NCBI GenBank assembly: GCA_050014015.1
Contig: JBEKEC010000049.1
Span: 1-64,000, forward strand
From: PALSA-1353 sp050014015
GTDB lineage: Bacteria; Planctomycetota; Phycisphaerae; Tepidisphaerales; Tepidisphaeraceae
DNA length: 64,000 bases
Reading direction: 5' to 3'
Positions 24,660 to 32,979 of this stretch are shown piece by piece. Position 1 is the stretch's first letter; every line of letters begins with the position of its first letter. The notes beneath the pieces are model-generated. The model made no database searches, was not told the origin of the DNA, and was given only the letters and a program-made list of their open reading frames with translations. A program made the position numbers and the translations under genes.

Positions 24660-25976
24660 ATGGCCGACCAATCCATCGGAATTTGCTTGCTGGGGTGCGG
24701 CACCATCGGCACGGGCGTGGTTCGCATCATTCACGAACAGCGCGATCTGATCGCCAAACGCACGGGGCTGAATCTGGAGCTGCGCCATGTGGTGGAGCTC
24801 GATCCGGCCAAGGCGCCGACGTTTGCAAAAGTTCCCTTTCATGCGGATGCCGAGCGGGCGATCGACGATCCGAAGACGAACGTAGTCATCGAGTTGATCG
24901 GCGGGACGGACGTGGCGGGCAAATTCGTTGAGCGCGCGTTGCGCCTCGGGAAACCCGTGGTCACGGCGAATAAGAGCCTGCTGGCGGCGAGGGGATCGGA
25001 ACTGTTCTCGCTGGCGCGGAAACACAAGGCGTGCATTGGGTTTGAGGCAAGCTGCGGCGGGGGCATCCCCATTATCGAGGCGCTGACGCGCGAACTCGTC
25101 GCCAACCGCATCGATGCATTGATCGGCATCGTCAACGGGACGTGCAATTTCATTCTCACGCAGATGACCCGCAACGGCTGGGCGTACAACCAGGCGCTGG
25201 CCGAGGCGCAGAAGCTCGGATTTGCCGAGGCGAATCCGAGCATGGACGTTTCGGGCCGCGACTCGGCGCAGAAACTGGCGATCCTCGCGGGCCTGGCTTT
25301 CAACGTTCGGATCAACGAGAGCGACATCTATCTGGAGGGAATCGACAAGCTGCAGGATACCGACATCAAATTCGCCGCCGAACTCGGATATGTCGTAAAA
25401 CTCCTTGCCATCGCCCGGCGGCATGGATCGAAGGTTTCGCTTCGCGTGCATCCGACGCTGATCAAACGGGATGATTTGCTGACGGACGTGAGCGGGAGTT
25501 TCAACGCGATCAGCGTTTACGGGCACGCGTTGGGCCACGGCTTGTTCTACGGCCGGGGGGCGGGACAGATGCCGACGGCCAGCGCGGTCGTCGCCGACGT
25601 GGTGAACGTCGCGTTGGGCGTGACGCCGCTGGCGTTTTCGCAAATGAGAATCTTCCCCGATCAGGTTCCCGCCGCCGACGTGCTGGCGACGGATGAATTG
25701 AGGGGAAGATATTACCTGCGGCTGATGGTCCGCGACGAGCCGGGGGTGTTGGCGCAGGTCACGCGGATCCTCGGGGAAAAAGGGATAAGCCTGTCGGCCA
25801 TCCTGCAACACGAGGCGAACGATGGCAACATTGTGCCGGTGGTCATCACGACGCATATCGCGCGGGAAGGCTCGGTGCAGGCGGCATTGAAGGAAATCGA
25901 CAAGCTTTCGGCCATTCATCCGCCGACGGTTTGTCTGAGGATTCTGGATCAGCCGGAGGAGTTTGGGAATGGGTGA
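24660..25976 (+). CDS. hom: homoserine dehydrogenase
   Basis: The 438-residue enzyme reduces aspartate semialdehyde to homoserine, the branch point to threonine and methionine. The NAD(P)-binding glycine loop LGCGTIGTGVV is at about 8-18. The catalytic domain includes GIVNGTCNFIL (about 157) and AEANPSMDVSGRDSAQKLAIL (about 188). A C-terminal ACT domain (about 350-430) is expected to sense threonine. The ATG at 24660 (MADQSIG) is preferred over an upstream frame start. It is the first gene of a threonine/lysine run with a putative homoserine kinase (26795) and lysC (28300). Confidence 0.95.
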   Translation: MADQSIGICLLGCGTIGTGVVRIIHEQRDLIAKRTGLNLELRHVVELDPAKAPTFAKVPFHADAERAIDDPKTNVVIELIGGTDVAGKFVERALRLGKPVVTANKSLLAARGSELFSLARKHKACIGFEASCGGGIPIIEALTRELVANRIDALIGIVNGTCNFILTQMTRNGWAYNQALAEAQKLGFAEANPSMDVSGRDSAQKLAILAGLAFNVRINESDIYLEGIDKLQDTDIKFAAELGYVVKLLAIARRHGSKVSLRVHPTLIKRDDLLTDVSGSFNAISVYGHALGHGLFYGRGAGQMPTASAVVADVVNVALGVTPLAFSQMRIFPDQVPAADVLATDELRGRYYLRLMVRDEPGVLAQVTRILGEKGISLSAILQHEANDGNIVPVVITTHIAREGSVQAALKEIDKLSAIHPPTVCLRILDQPEEFGNG

Positions 25977-26355
25977 GGCATCGGAATCGCCTTCTGGGCA
26001 GGAGCTATTGAGAAGCGTTCTCGATGGCTTGCCGCTTAAGGTTCTAGCCGGTGGCTTGGTCATTGTGCGCCGCAAGAAGCACGAACCAATCGACTTGGCG
26101 GGATTGACCGCCGAGAAAATTGTCGAGCGGACTTCCAAGCGGTCAGGGAGCAAATTTACGGCCCGGTGGGATTTGATGCGTTACGCGAACTGGATAGAGG
26201 CTAGAACAGGGGAATTGCACTGGACTGCCAAGACTGGTCCTGTAGCGATGGATACGCCGTTTGATGAGGTCGTGGGGATTTCACGCGGGAAGGAAGTGTA
26301 TACAATAAGGTTAGTAAGCGATGGGCGGCACTTGCATGCCTATCCAGTGGAGTAG
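25969..26355 (+). CDS. uncharacterised protein inserted between hom and apgM
   Basis: The 128-residue product starts MGEASESPSGQELLRSVLDG and contains VRRKKHEPIDLAGLTAEKIVER and a beta-rich second half (ARWDLMRYANWIEARTGELHWTAKTG... GKEVYTIRLVSDGRHLHAYPVE). No family is recognised and there is no signal peptide. It overlaps the end of hom by eight bases; an ATG at 25963 is also possible. Its base composition is visibly lower in GC than hom and the next metabolic gene, which suggests later insertion. Confidence 0.6.
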   Translation: MGEASESPSGQELLRSVLDGLPLKVLAGGLVIVRRKKHEPIDLAGLTAEKIVERTSKRSGSKFTARWDLMRYANWIEARTGELHWTAKTGPVAMDTPFDEVVGISRGKEVYTIRLVSDGRHLHAYPVE

Positions 26356-26782
26356 CTCCGTGAAAGATGCGATTGAAATCCCGATGGAAAACGAGGAGTT
26401 TCCGGTGGAACCTCCGATCGTCGATTTTCTGTATTTGAATGCGGAATCGAGCAGCTACGTAATCACGTTTATTCCCGCAGACCGCGCGTCTCGTCAGGAA
26501 AAGGAAATTGTCCAGATACCGGAGAATTCCGTGGATGGGCGCCGAATACAGGTGCGGATTAATGAAATTGAGAAAGCGCTGGGTGGGCATATCAACCGAC
26601 TGTTTCACGCTGGCGACGGCGATTTCGGATTTGTGTTTGCGGACGGGCGTCAGAAGCAGTTGTCCGATGTCCAGAGCACCGCAGCTAATTCTCAATATAT
26701 ATATATTCAGCTTCAGGACTTGGGGATGATTGCCCAAATCGCGTTCCACGAGAATCAACTCCTCAAGAATCAGGCCGGTTGA
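26336..26782 (+). CDS. uncharacterised acidic protein, partner of the preceding gene
   Basis: The 148-residue product has beta-rich segments (PIVDFLYLNAESSSYVITFIP, RRIQVRINEIEKALGG, FGFVFADGRQKQL) and ends HENQLLKNQAG. It shows no family match by eye. It overlaps the preceding gene by 20 bases and ends 12 bases before the putative homoserine kinase. The ATG at 26384 (MENEEF) is an alternative start. A run of TA dinucleotides near 26697 and the low GC content set it apart from its neighbours. The two overlapping orphans look like a unit that moved in together. Confidence 0.6.
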   Translation: MPIQWSSSVKDAIEIPMENEEFPVEPPIVDFLYLNAESSSYVITFIPADRASRQEKEIVQIPENSVDGRRIQVRINEIEKALGGHINRLFHAGDGDFGFVFADGRQKQLSDVQSTAANSQYIYIQLQDLGMIAQIAFHENQLLKNQAG

Positions 26783-26794
26783 GGGCTTAACTTC

Positions 26795-27994
26795 TTGAAA
26801 TACGCCATCATCATCCCCGACGGGGCGGCCGATGAGCCGCTGAAGGAACTCGGAGGGAAAACTCCGCTGGAGGCGGCGGACATTCCGAACATGGATCGCA
26901 TTGCCATGGAAGGCCGGTTGGGGCTTGTCCGAACGGTGCCCGAGGGGTTCGAGAGCGGCAGCGACGTGGCGACCATGTGTTTGCTCGGATATGACCCGAA
27001 GGTTTATCACACGGGCCGGGCGCCGCTGGAGGCGGCGGCCCAGCGAATTCCGCTCACCGCCAGCGATTGGGTGTTTCGCTGTAATCTTGTGACGGTCATC
27101 AACGGGGTGATGAAAGATCACTCGGCGGGGGGGATCAGCGATGGCGAGGCAAAGCGGCTGATCGGGGATTTGTCCCGGCAATTGAAATTGCCGGGCTTTG
27201 AGTTTTATACCGGCGTGAGCTATCGCAATCTGCTGGTGTATCGGGGGCCGGAGGAGTTTGAGCTGAAAACAAGGCCGCCGCATGAAGTGCCGGAAGAACC
27301 GATCGCGGGCAATCTGCCGAAGGGAAAGGGGAGCGAAATCCTTCGGCGGATCATGGAAGAATCGGCGCAGGTTTTCGCCGACCACGAGATCAACCAGGCG
27401 CGCCGCCGTGCCGGGCGCAATCCGGCGACGCAGGTTTGGCTGTGGGGACAGGGGCATGCCCCGGATATGCCGAAGTTCAGGGAGAAATTCGGCGTCAGCG
27501 GCGGGTGCATGATCACGGGGGTGGACCTATTGCGCGGCTTGGCGGCGCTGTTGGGCTGGGACGTTCATGAAGTGGAGGGGATGACGAGCTTTCACGACAC
27601 GAATTACGCGGGCCAGGGCAGGGAAACCGCGCGGATGCTGGACCAATACGATCTTGTGTTCAGCCACGTGGAGGCCCCGGACGAGGCCAGCCACCAGGCG
27701 GATTGGAAAACGAAAGTGGAAGCGATCGAACATATCGACAAATTCGTCGTCGGGCCGGTGTTGGAAAAGCTCAAGACGTTCAAGGATTGGCGCATCCTGG
27801 TCATGCCGGACCATCCGACGAACATCGCGACGCGCAAACATGGATATGCGCCGACGCTGTTTGCGATGGCGGGGTCGAACGTGAAGCGGGGTGCGGCGGC
27901 GGCGTATAGCGAAAAGAACGCGGCGGCGGGGGGATTGTTCATCGAGCGGGGGCATGAGTTGATGGAGTATTTCCTGCGAGGCGGAAACGTGTGA
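26795..27994 (+). CDS. ApgM-type phosphoglycerate mutase homologue, putative homoserine kinase
   Basis: The 399-residue protein belongs to the cofactor-independent phosphoglycerate mutase/alkaline phosphatase superfamily of archaeal (ApgM) type. It starts YAIIIPDGAADEPL, with the metal-binding Asp, then has nucleophile-region GSDVATMCLLGYDP near 52, SHVEAPDEASHQAD near 290, and MPDHPTN near 333. Members encoded beside hom and lysC, as here, have been proposed to act as homoserine kinase instead of glycolytic mutase. No thrB is seen in the window, which fits that reading. It overlaps the next gene start (GTGA). Confidence 0.85.
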   Translation: MKYAIIIPDGAADEPLKELGGKTPLEAADIPNMDRIAMEGRLGLVRTVPEGFESGSDVATMCLLGYDPKVYHTGRAPLEAAAQRIPLTASDWVFRCNLVTVINGVMKDHSAGGISDGEAKRLIGDLSRQLKLPGFEFYTGVSYRNLLVYRGPEEFELKTRPPHEVPEEPIAGNLPKGKGSEILRRIMEESAQVFADHEINQARRRAGRNPATQVWLWGQGHAPDMPKFREKFGVSGGCMITGVDLLRGLAALLGWDVHEVEGMTSFHDTNYAGQGRETARMLDQYDLVFSHVEAPDEASHQADWKTKVEAIEHIDKFVVGPVLEKLKTFKDWRILVMPDHPTNIATRKHGYAPTLFAMAGSNVKRGAAAAYSEKNAAAGGLFIERGHELMEYFLRGGNV

Positions 27995-28200
27995 ATACTG
28001 AAGGCGAGGGCCGCATTGATGCGGTTCGCGCCCGGGCGCCGAGATGCCCGAACTGCAATTATCTGCTGCTGATGCTTCAGAGCGACCGATGTCCGGAATG
28101 CGGAGCGGCGGTCGCCAGGCCGGAGGTTCCGGCGACGGCGGGTGCGGCGCCTAATCTGGGCACGAGCACCGAAGAACCCTCACCCCAGCCCTCTCCCTGA
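27991..28200 (+). CDS. small zinc-ribbon protein with repeat-derived tail
   Basis: This 69-residue product starts at a GTG that overlaps the stop of the previous gene. It has one ribbon: CPNCNY near 19-24 and CPECGAA near 34-40. The C-terminal residues EEPSPQPSP and the stop come from the palindromic repeat at 28177. The short length and repeat tail suggest a shortened version of a longer zinc-ribbon protein, perhaps one that once carried membrane helices. The function is unknown. Confidence 0.6.
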   Translation: MNTEGEGRIDAVRARAPRCPNCNYLLLMLQSDRCPECGAAVARPEVPATAGAAPNLGTSTEEPSPQPSP

Positions 28201-28219
28201 GTACAGGGCGAGGGGGAAG
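28177..28219. repeat. CCCTCACCCC...GGGGGAA palindromic repeat, copy 2
   Basis: CCCTCACCCCAGCCCTCTCC is followed by CTGAGTACAGGG and a complementary G-rich arm. It encodes the tail and stop of the small zinc-ribbon gene and lies just upstream of the lysC promoter. Confidence 0.75.
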
Positions 28220-28229
28220 AGGCTGCGCG

Positions 28230-28257
28230 TTGAGTGTTTCCCGTCCATCTCTATAAT
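28230..28257 (+). promoter_or_regulatory. sigma-70-type promoter of lysC
   Basis: TTGAGT (28230-28235) and a perfect TATAAT (28252-28257) are 16 bases apart, 43 bases before the lysC ATG. lysC can therefore be transcribed independently of hom. Confidence 0.6.
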
Positions 28258-28299
28258 TCGCATTCCCGTTTACAAAGGCGGAGAAGCAGCGAATAGGGC

Positions 28300-29526
28300 A
28301 TGGCGTTGATCGTTCAAAAATTCGGCGGCAGCAGCGTCGCCGATGCGGAGAAAATCCACCGGGCGGCCCGGCGCGTCATTGCGGCCAAGGAAAAGGGAAA
28401 CCAGGTCTGCGTGGTCGTGTCGGCGATGGGGGATACCACCGATCATTTGATCGAGTTGGCCAGGCACGTCTGCGAGAATCCGCCCAAGCGGGAGTTGGAT
28501 CAGCTTCTGGCGACCGGAGAACAGGTGACGATCGCGCTGATGGCCATGGCCATCCACGCGCAGGGCCACGAGGCGATCAGCTTCACCGGCGGGCAGATCG
28601 GGCTGGTGACGGACAACTCGTTCAGCAAGGCGAGAATCCAATCGATCAATCAGAAGCGGATATTCGATCAGCTATCGGCTGGGAAGATCGTCATCATCGC
28701 CGGCTTCCAGGGCGTGACGGCGGAGGGGGATTACACCACTCTGGGCCGGGGCGGAAGCAACGCGACCCTGGTGGCGATCGGCGCGGTGCTGAAGGCGGAC
28801 GTGTGCGAAAATTACACGGACGTTGACGGGATATTCACGGCGGACCCGCGGATCGTGAAAAATGCCCGGAAGATCGATCGGATCAGCTACGATGAGATGC
28901 TGGAATTGGCCGGCCTGGGCGCGAGCGTATTGCAGACCCGGGCGGTGGAGTTTGCCAAGAAATACAGCGTACCGATCCACGTGCGGAACAGTCAGAATGA
29001 GAACGAAGGCACGTGGATAGTCGCGGAGACCCCCCACATGTTGGAACACATCGTCGTATCGGGCGCCGCCTTGAAAAAGGAACTCGTGCGCGTGACGGTC
29101 AAGCACGTCCCCGACCACCCTGGGGTCGCGGCCAAGATCTTCGGCGACATCGCCGCCGCCAACATCGTGGTGGACGACATCATCCAGAACGTCATGGACG
29201 ACAACACGGCCAACATCAGCTTCACCGTCGAGCACGGCGACCTGCACGAAATCAAGCCGGTCGTGGATCGTCTGGTCAGGGAACTGGGGGGTACAACGGC
29301 GCCCATTTACCAGGACGGCCTGGCCAAGGTCAGCGCCGTCGGGGTGGGAATGAGAGTCCACACGGGCGTGGCCGCGAGGATGTTCAAGGCGCTGGCCGAT
29401 GGCAAAATCAATATTCAGAACATCACCACCAGCGAGATCAAGATCAGTTGCATCATCGGCAAGGAGGACGCAAATCGGGCGTTGCAAATCGTGCATGATG
29501 CGTTCGATCTGGGCGGGGGGAAGTAG
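28300..29526 (+). CDS. lysC: aspartate kinase
   Basis: The 408-residue enzyme phosphorylates aspartate, the first step to lysine, threonine and methionine. The N-terminal catalytic domain starts IVQKFGGSSVAD (phosphate loop at about 6-13) and includes GRGGSNATLVAIGAVL and CENYTDVDGIFTADPR. Two C-terminal ACT domains (about 260-400) provide feedback inhibition. Length is typical of monofunctional class enzymes. It has its own promoter and follows hom and the ApgM-type kinase, so oxaloacetate-derived amino acid synthesis is grouped here. Confidence 0.96.
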   Translation: MALIVQKFGGSSVADAEKIHRAARRVIAAKEKGNQVCVVVSAMGDTTDHLIELARHVCENPPKRELDQLLATGEQVTIALMAMAIHAQGHEAISFTGGQIGLVTDNSFSKARIQSINQKRIFDQLSAGKIVIIAGFQGVTAEGDYTTLGRGGSNATLVAIGAVLKADVCENYTDVDGIFTADPRIVKNARKIDRISYDEMLELAGLGASVLQTRAVEFAKKYSVPIHVRNSQNENEGTWIVAETPHMLEHIVVSGAALKKELVRVTVKHVPDHPGVAAKIFGDIAAANIVVDDIIQNVMDDNTANISFTVEHGDLHEIKPVVDRLVRELGGTTAPIYQDGLAKVSAVGVGMRVHTGVAARMFKALADGKINIQNITTSEIKISCIIGKEDANRALQIVHDAFDLGGGK

Positions 29527-29543
29527 GGGGCTCGACCAAAAGA

Positions 29544-29567
29544 ACCCGATGGCCATCCGTGGGCTTT
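29544..29567. repeat. CCGTGGG hairpin repeat, copy 2
   Basis: GATGGCCATCCGTGGGCTTTG matches the right half of the copy at 6910; the left arm is degraded. It lies directly after lysC. Confidence 0.5.
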
Positions 29568-29586
29568 GGGGGGGTATAATCCACCG

Positions 29587-29721
29587 CCAGGGCCATCGCA
29601 TTTGAGTGTGCGGCTTGAGTTCAAAGGTTCAAGGGTTCAAGAGTTCAAGGGAAAAGACGTTCATCTTGAACTTTTGAACCCTTGAACCCTTGAACGCCAT
29701 CGCCAAATGCGATGGCCCTGG
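29587..29721. repeat. nested inverted-repeat element after lysC
   Basis: An 18-base arm (CCAGGGCCATCGCATTTG, 29587-29604) is the exact reverse complement of 29704-29721. Inside it, direct TTCAAGGG units (about 29618-29651) pair with complementary CCCTTGAA units (about 29668-29695). The 135-bp block looks like one element nested in another, in the 362-base gap between lysC and the ParA gene. Confidence 0.8.
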
Positions 29722-29740
29722 ATCCACCGCCCCCCTGTCC

Positions 29741-29862
29741 GATAAGGTTAAAGTTATCAAAGCCAGCATCCCGATAAATAAGCGGGATACGCTCGGGTGC
29801 GCAGGCGGTAATCGGGCGTCTGCGCCACCATTGGGCCGAGGGAATGGCCCGGATCGGATCCT
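29741..29862 (+). promoter_or_regulatory. structured leader upstream of the ParA-fusion gene
   Basis: TAAAGTTA (29749-29756) and CCGATAA (29771-29777) look like a flagellar-type sigma-28 promoter, though the 13-14 base spacing is longer than the usual 11. Several stems follow: GATAA/TTATC around 29741-29758, ATCCCG/CGGGAT at 29769-29788, a bulged GGTGCGCAG/CTGCGCCACC pairing at about 29796-29829, and GGGCC/GGCCC at about 29833-29855. I do not recognise a known riboswitch. Confidence 0.35.
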
Positions 29863-29888
29863 CAGACGGCTACCAAGGAAGGTCGCAC

Positions 29889-31403
29889 ATGCGGACCATT
29901 GCCATCATCAATCAAAAGGGCGGCTGCGGAAAAACGACAACAAGCATCAACCTGGCGGCGTGCCTGGCGCGCCTCGGTCAAAAGACGCTGCTGGTTGACA
30001 TGGACCCCCAGGGACATTGCGCCATCGGGCTGGCGGTGCCGGAAGAACAGATCGAACGCACCATCTACGAATGCCTGCTGGAAGAACGGGACGGCAAACC
30101 CGTGCGTCTGGCCGACACGATCTGGCAAATCGCGACCGATTTCGATCTGGCGCCGTCGAACCTGAAGCTGGCGGCGTTCGAGCAGACGTTCGCCGGGCGC
30201 ATGGGCCGGGAAGACCGGCTCAGAAAGGCGATCGAACCCGTTCAACCGACGTACAAGTGGTGCATCATCGACTGCCCGCCGAGCGTCGGGCTGATCACCT
30301 TCAACGCGCTTCGCGCTTGTGATGAGGCCATCGTCCCGGTCGAAACCGGCTATTTCAGCCTGCACGGTTTGGCCAAGATGATGGAGACCCTGGAACTGCT
30401 TCGCGACAAATGCGACAAGGAAATCCTCATCCGGGTGCTTCCGACGCTGTACGACACGCGAACGAAGCTGGCGCGCGAGGTTCTGTCGGAGCTTCGCAAT
30501 AAATTCCGGGAATACCTGATGGAGAGCACGGTGAATTTCAACACCAAGCTCAAGGAAGCCGCCAGCTTTGGCCAGCCGATCACGGAATACGATCCTGGAA
30601 GCCGGGGCTACAAGGATTTCGTGAACCTGGCGCGTGAGCTGATGGGCCATACGCCGGTGGATTTGGAGCCGACGCCGATGGACAAGCTTTCGCGACCGGC
30701 GGAATTGGTTCAGCGTGCCAAGCAGTTGGCGCAGTTGACGAACCTGCAATTCGGGCGGAACGCGATCCCGGCGGCGCCCCCGGCGCCGGTGGAGCCGGCG
30801 GCGTTCGCTGCGGCGATGGGTTCAAGCGGTTCGGTGGCGCTGTCGATCTCGCGCGGGCAGATGCAACTTGGCGGTAGATTGGCCGAGGAACCCGTGGCGC
30901 AGGCCGTTTCCGCGCCGATTTCGTTGTCGTCCGCCGAGGAGGAAATCGCCGATTCCGCCCCCGCCAGTTATCCCCGGGCCGTCGGGCCCAACGCCAATAG
31001 GCAACCGAGCGGAAACGGCAACGGGCATGGAAACGGAAATGGGAGTGGAAATGGAAATGGCAACGGAAATGGGAATGGCAACGGCGTATCGGCCAAGAGC
31101 ACCGCTCAAAAGATCGACGATTTCTACGGAGTAAGGAAAGTCGGAGACGAAGTGATCTTCTCCGCCCGGTTTGACAAGGCCAGGAAGGTGCTGATCGCGG
31201 GCGACTTCAACAACTGGTCGCCTATGTCCACGCCGATGATCAACCGCGGTCGGCCCGGCGAGTTTTACATGGGCCTGCCGCTGCCGCCGGGACGATACCG
31301 TTATCGCTTCGTCGTGGATGGGAAATGGATGACCGATCCGAACAACAAGTACGTTGAAGTGAACCAGTTCGGCGAATTGAACAACGTGATCGAGGTCGAT
31401 TGA
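29889..31403 (+). CDS. ParA/MinD-type ATPase fused to a C-terminal CBM48 (AMPK glycogen-binding-like) domain
   Basis: The 504-residue protein has an N-terminal ParA/Soj ATPase (about 1-255). The deviant Walker A KGGCGKTTT is at 10-18, VDMDPQGH near 37, and WCIIDCPPSVG near 122. A proline/alanine-rich linker (270-370) ends in a nearly pure Gly-Asn tract (about 373-398). A CBM48/AMPK-beta-like domain (about 415-500) follows, with ARKVLIAGDFNNWSP, MYMGLPLPPGRYRYRFVVDGKWMTDP-type strands and a YVEVNQFGELNNVIEV end. Such modules bind glycogen or starch-like glucans. The ATG at 29889 follows GGAAGG. The fusion and its company (companion gene, pilT) suggest a positioning ATPase that reads glucan or envelope state; this is inference. 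Confidence 0.85.
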   Translation: MRTIAIINQKGGCGKTTTSINLAACLARLGQKTLLVDMDPQGHCAIGLAVPEEQIERTIYECLLEERDGKPVRLADTIWQIATDFDLAPSNLKLAAFEQTFAGRMGREDRLRKAIEPVQPTYKWCIIDCPPSVGLITFNALRACDEAIVPVETGYFSLHGLAKMMETLELLRDKCDKEILIRVLPTLYDTRTKLAREVLSELRNKFREYLMESTVNFNTKLKEAASFGQPITEYDPGSRGYKDFVNLARELMGHTPVDLEPTPMDKLSRPAELVQRAKQLAQLTNLQFGRNAIPAAPPAPVEPAAFAAAMGSSGSVALSISRGQMQLGGRLAEEPVAQAVSAPISLSSAEEEIADSAPASYPRAVGPNANRQPSGNGNGHGNGNGSGNGNGNGNGNGNGVSAKSTAQKIDDFYGVRKVGDEVIFSARFDKARKVLIAGDFNNWSPMSTPMINRGRPGEFYMGLPLPPGRYRYRFVVDGKWMTDPNNKYVEVNQFGELNNVIEVD

Positions 31404-31427
31404 CCCTTTGGCGAGATGCGGTGCCCC

Positions 31428-32939
31428 ATGGACCCCAAGCGGCCGCTGAGCGAGATCAGCCATCTGTTTCTGAGCGAGTTGCGCGCACGCCAGCCGGCGG
31501 GATCGCGTCCGACGCGCATCGGGCCAAAGCCCGTCGATGTCAGCCCGGAAGGCTTCGCCTCCGGGGTGGACATGACGCCGGAGGAATTCGCCGCGTCGCC
31601 GGAACCCGGTCCCATGGCGCCCGAAGCCGAGCCCGCATCCGCGCCGGCAACTTCGATTCCCCATTCCGGACACATCAGCGCTTCGGTGGTTCTCTCGTCG
31701 CATTTGATCGACCACCCGGGGCAAAGCGTTCGGCAATATGCCCGTTACCTTGCGGCCGAAGCGAAACACGTCGGCCTCATCGAGACCGATGGCGCGGAGC
31801 TTATGCTGAGTTGCTTTGAATTGAACGGCGGTGGGGCGGAATTGCCCGTGTCCATCGAGGGCCTCGACGGCCGCAAACTATCCGAAACTTTGACCGAACT
31901 GGCGGTGGACGTCGATCGCTGGTTGATTTCACTGCCGCATGCCCGCACGCCCGAGGCCCGGGAAATGCTCCGCACGGCGCCGCACTGGGTGCTGCTGAGC
32001 ACCGCCGATCACGAAGGGGTGGTCGCCACGTATCGCGCGCTCAAGGGCCTGTCGGATTTGGGCCGGCACCGCATCTCGCTGGTGGTTCTGGACGCCCGGG
32101 ATGATGCCCATGCCGACGCGATCTTCCGCAAGCTCGACGCCGTGAGCCGGCAGTTCCTTCATTGCGGCCTGGAAGCCGGTTCGCCGCTTCGCCCCGTGCA
32201 GAACGTCACCGAACATGCCGTGCTGAGTTGCCGCGCGGAAGGCAAAGCCTCCGCTGCGGAAGGCAAAGCCTCCGCTGCGGAAGGCAAAGCCTCCGCTGCG
32301 GAAGGCAAAGCCTCCGCTGCGGAAGGCAAAGCCTCCGCTCAAGCGGCAGAGCAATCCGGCCCGGCCTCGGCCGAGCATTGGCAGATCATCCGGCAATTTT
32401 TGACCTCCGCCGTCGCCCCGAAACCACAACACCACATTCAAGAATCACAGCCCATGAAACTCAATACCACTGAAACAGCGAGAATGTCCGTTGTCGATGA
32501 TTCGATCCCAGAAGTGATCGAGCTGCCTGCTGAGGCGAACGAGAGGTCCATTTTGGACGCGGTGGTTCGTCAGGGCGGCGCCGACGGGCGCTGGGTGCTT
32601 TGTCCAATTCACCCGCCGATGTGTCCCGATGCCCTGCTGGCAGTGGGGCGGGACCAGCGGCTGATGCTCCTGGCCGTCGCCGGCCGCGGATTGGGCCAAC
32701 TGATGTCGATCGGCCAGGCCTTCCGTTGGATGACCGAGAATACGGAGCTGATCCGCATGGCGCTACCGCAACTGGCGATCGACGCCTCCGCCACGCCGTG
32801 CGTGCGCGTTCTGGTGGATCACAACGATCTGGCCGCCGACGTTCTGCAACCGCTGCTGCAAAGCGGCACCGTCACGGTGCAGGCGTATCGCAGAGTCAAA
32901 TGGGGTCGCAAGGCGGGGCTGCTGGTGGAAGCGGCGTAA
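31428..32939 (+). CDS. companion of the ParA-fusion gene, with in-frame repeat
   Basis: The 503-residue product is encoded 24 bases after the ParA-fusion gene. The middle (about 80-260) has the alternating strand/helix spacing of a P-loop-like fold (ISASVVLSSHLID, HVGLIETDGAELML, WVLLSTADHEGVVATYRAL, ISLVVLDARDD) but no Walker A, so it may be a degenerate ParA relative. Five EGKASAA units (about 270-304) follow, then a second domain with VIELPAEANERSILDAVVRQ. Another palindromic unit encodes PEGFAS near residue 40. There is no signal peptide. Alternative ATG at 31416. The family is not recognised; the pairing with ParA is the main clue. Confidence 0.75.
   Translation: MDPKRPLSEISHLFLSELRARQPAGSRPTRIGPKPVDVSPEGFASGVDMTPEEFAASPEPGPMAPEAEPASAPATSIPHSGHISASVVLSSHLIDHPGQSVRQYARYLAAEAKHVGLIETDGAELMLSCFELNGGGAELPVSIEGLDGRKLSETLTELAVDVDRWLISLPHARTPEAREMLRTAPHWVLLSTADHEGVVATYRALKGLSDLGRHRISLVVLDARDDAHADAIFRKLDAVSRQFLHCGLEAGSPLRPVQNVTEHAVLSCRAEGKASAAEGKASAAEGKASAAEGKASAAEGKASAQAAEQSGPASAEHWQIIRQFLTSAVAPKPQHHIQESQPMKLNTTETARMSVVDDSIPEVIELPAEANERSILDAVVRQGGADGRWVLCPIHPPMCPDALLAVGRDQRLMLLAVAGRGLGQLMSIGQAFRWMTENTELIRMALPQLAIDASATPCVRVLVDHNDLAADVLQPLLQSGTVTVQAYRRVKWGRKAGLLVEAA
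31545..31564 (+). repeat. single in-frame palindrome in the ParA companion gene
   Basis: CCGGAAGGC and GCCTCCGG flank TTC, with one unpaired A in the left arm. It is the same design as the tandem units at 32235. Confidence 0.7.
32235..32339 (+). repeat. five in-frame 21-bp palindromic tandem repeats
   Basis: Five identical 21-bp units, each with arms GCGGAAGGC and GCCTCCGC around AAA, encode (EGKASAA)n. The identity of all copies at DNA level points to recent expansion or ongoing slippage. Copy-number changes keep the frame. Confidence 0.9.
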
Positions 32940-32979
32940 TGAGAGGGGTTGCGGTTTGAGTACGCGTTACATTCCCCGA

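Noticed and set aside
24417..26153. Long minus-strand frame opposite hom
   Set aside because: It has the Arg/His-rich composition of an antisense shadow and overlaps an unambiguous homoserine dehydrogenase.
29741..29862. Known riboswitch (c-di-GMP, cobalamin) before the ParA fusion
   Set aside because: Stems are present but the conserved loops of those riboswitch classes could not be found; kept only as an unnamed structured leader.
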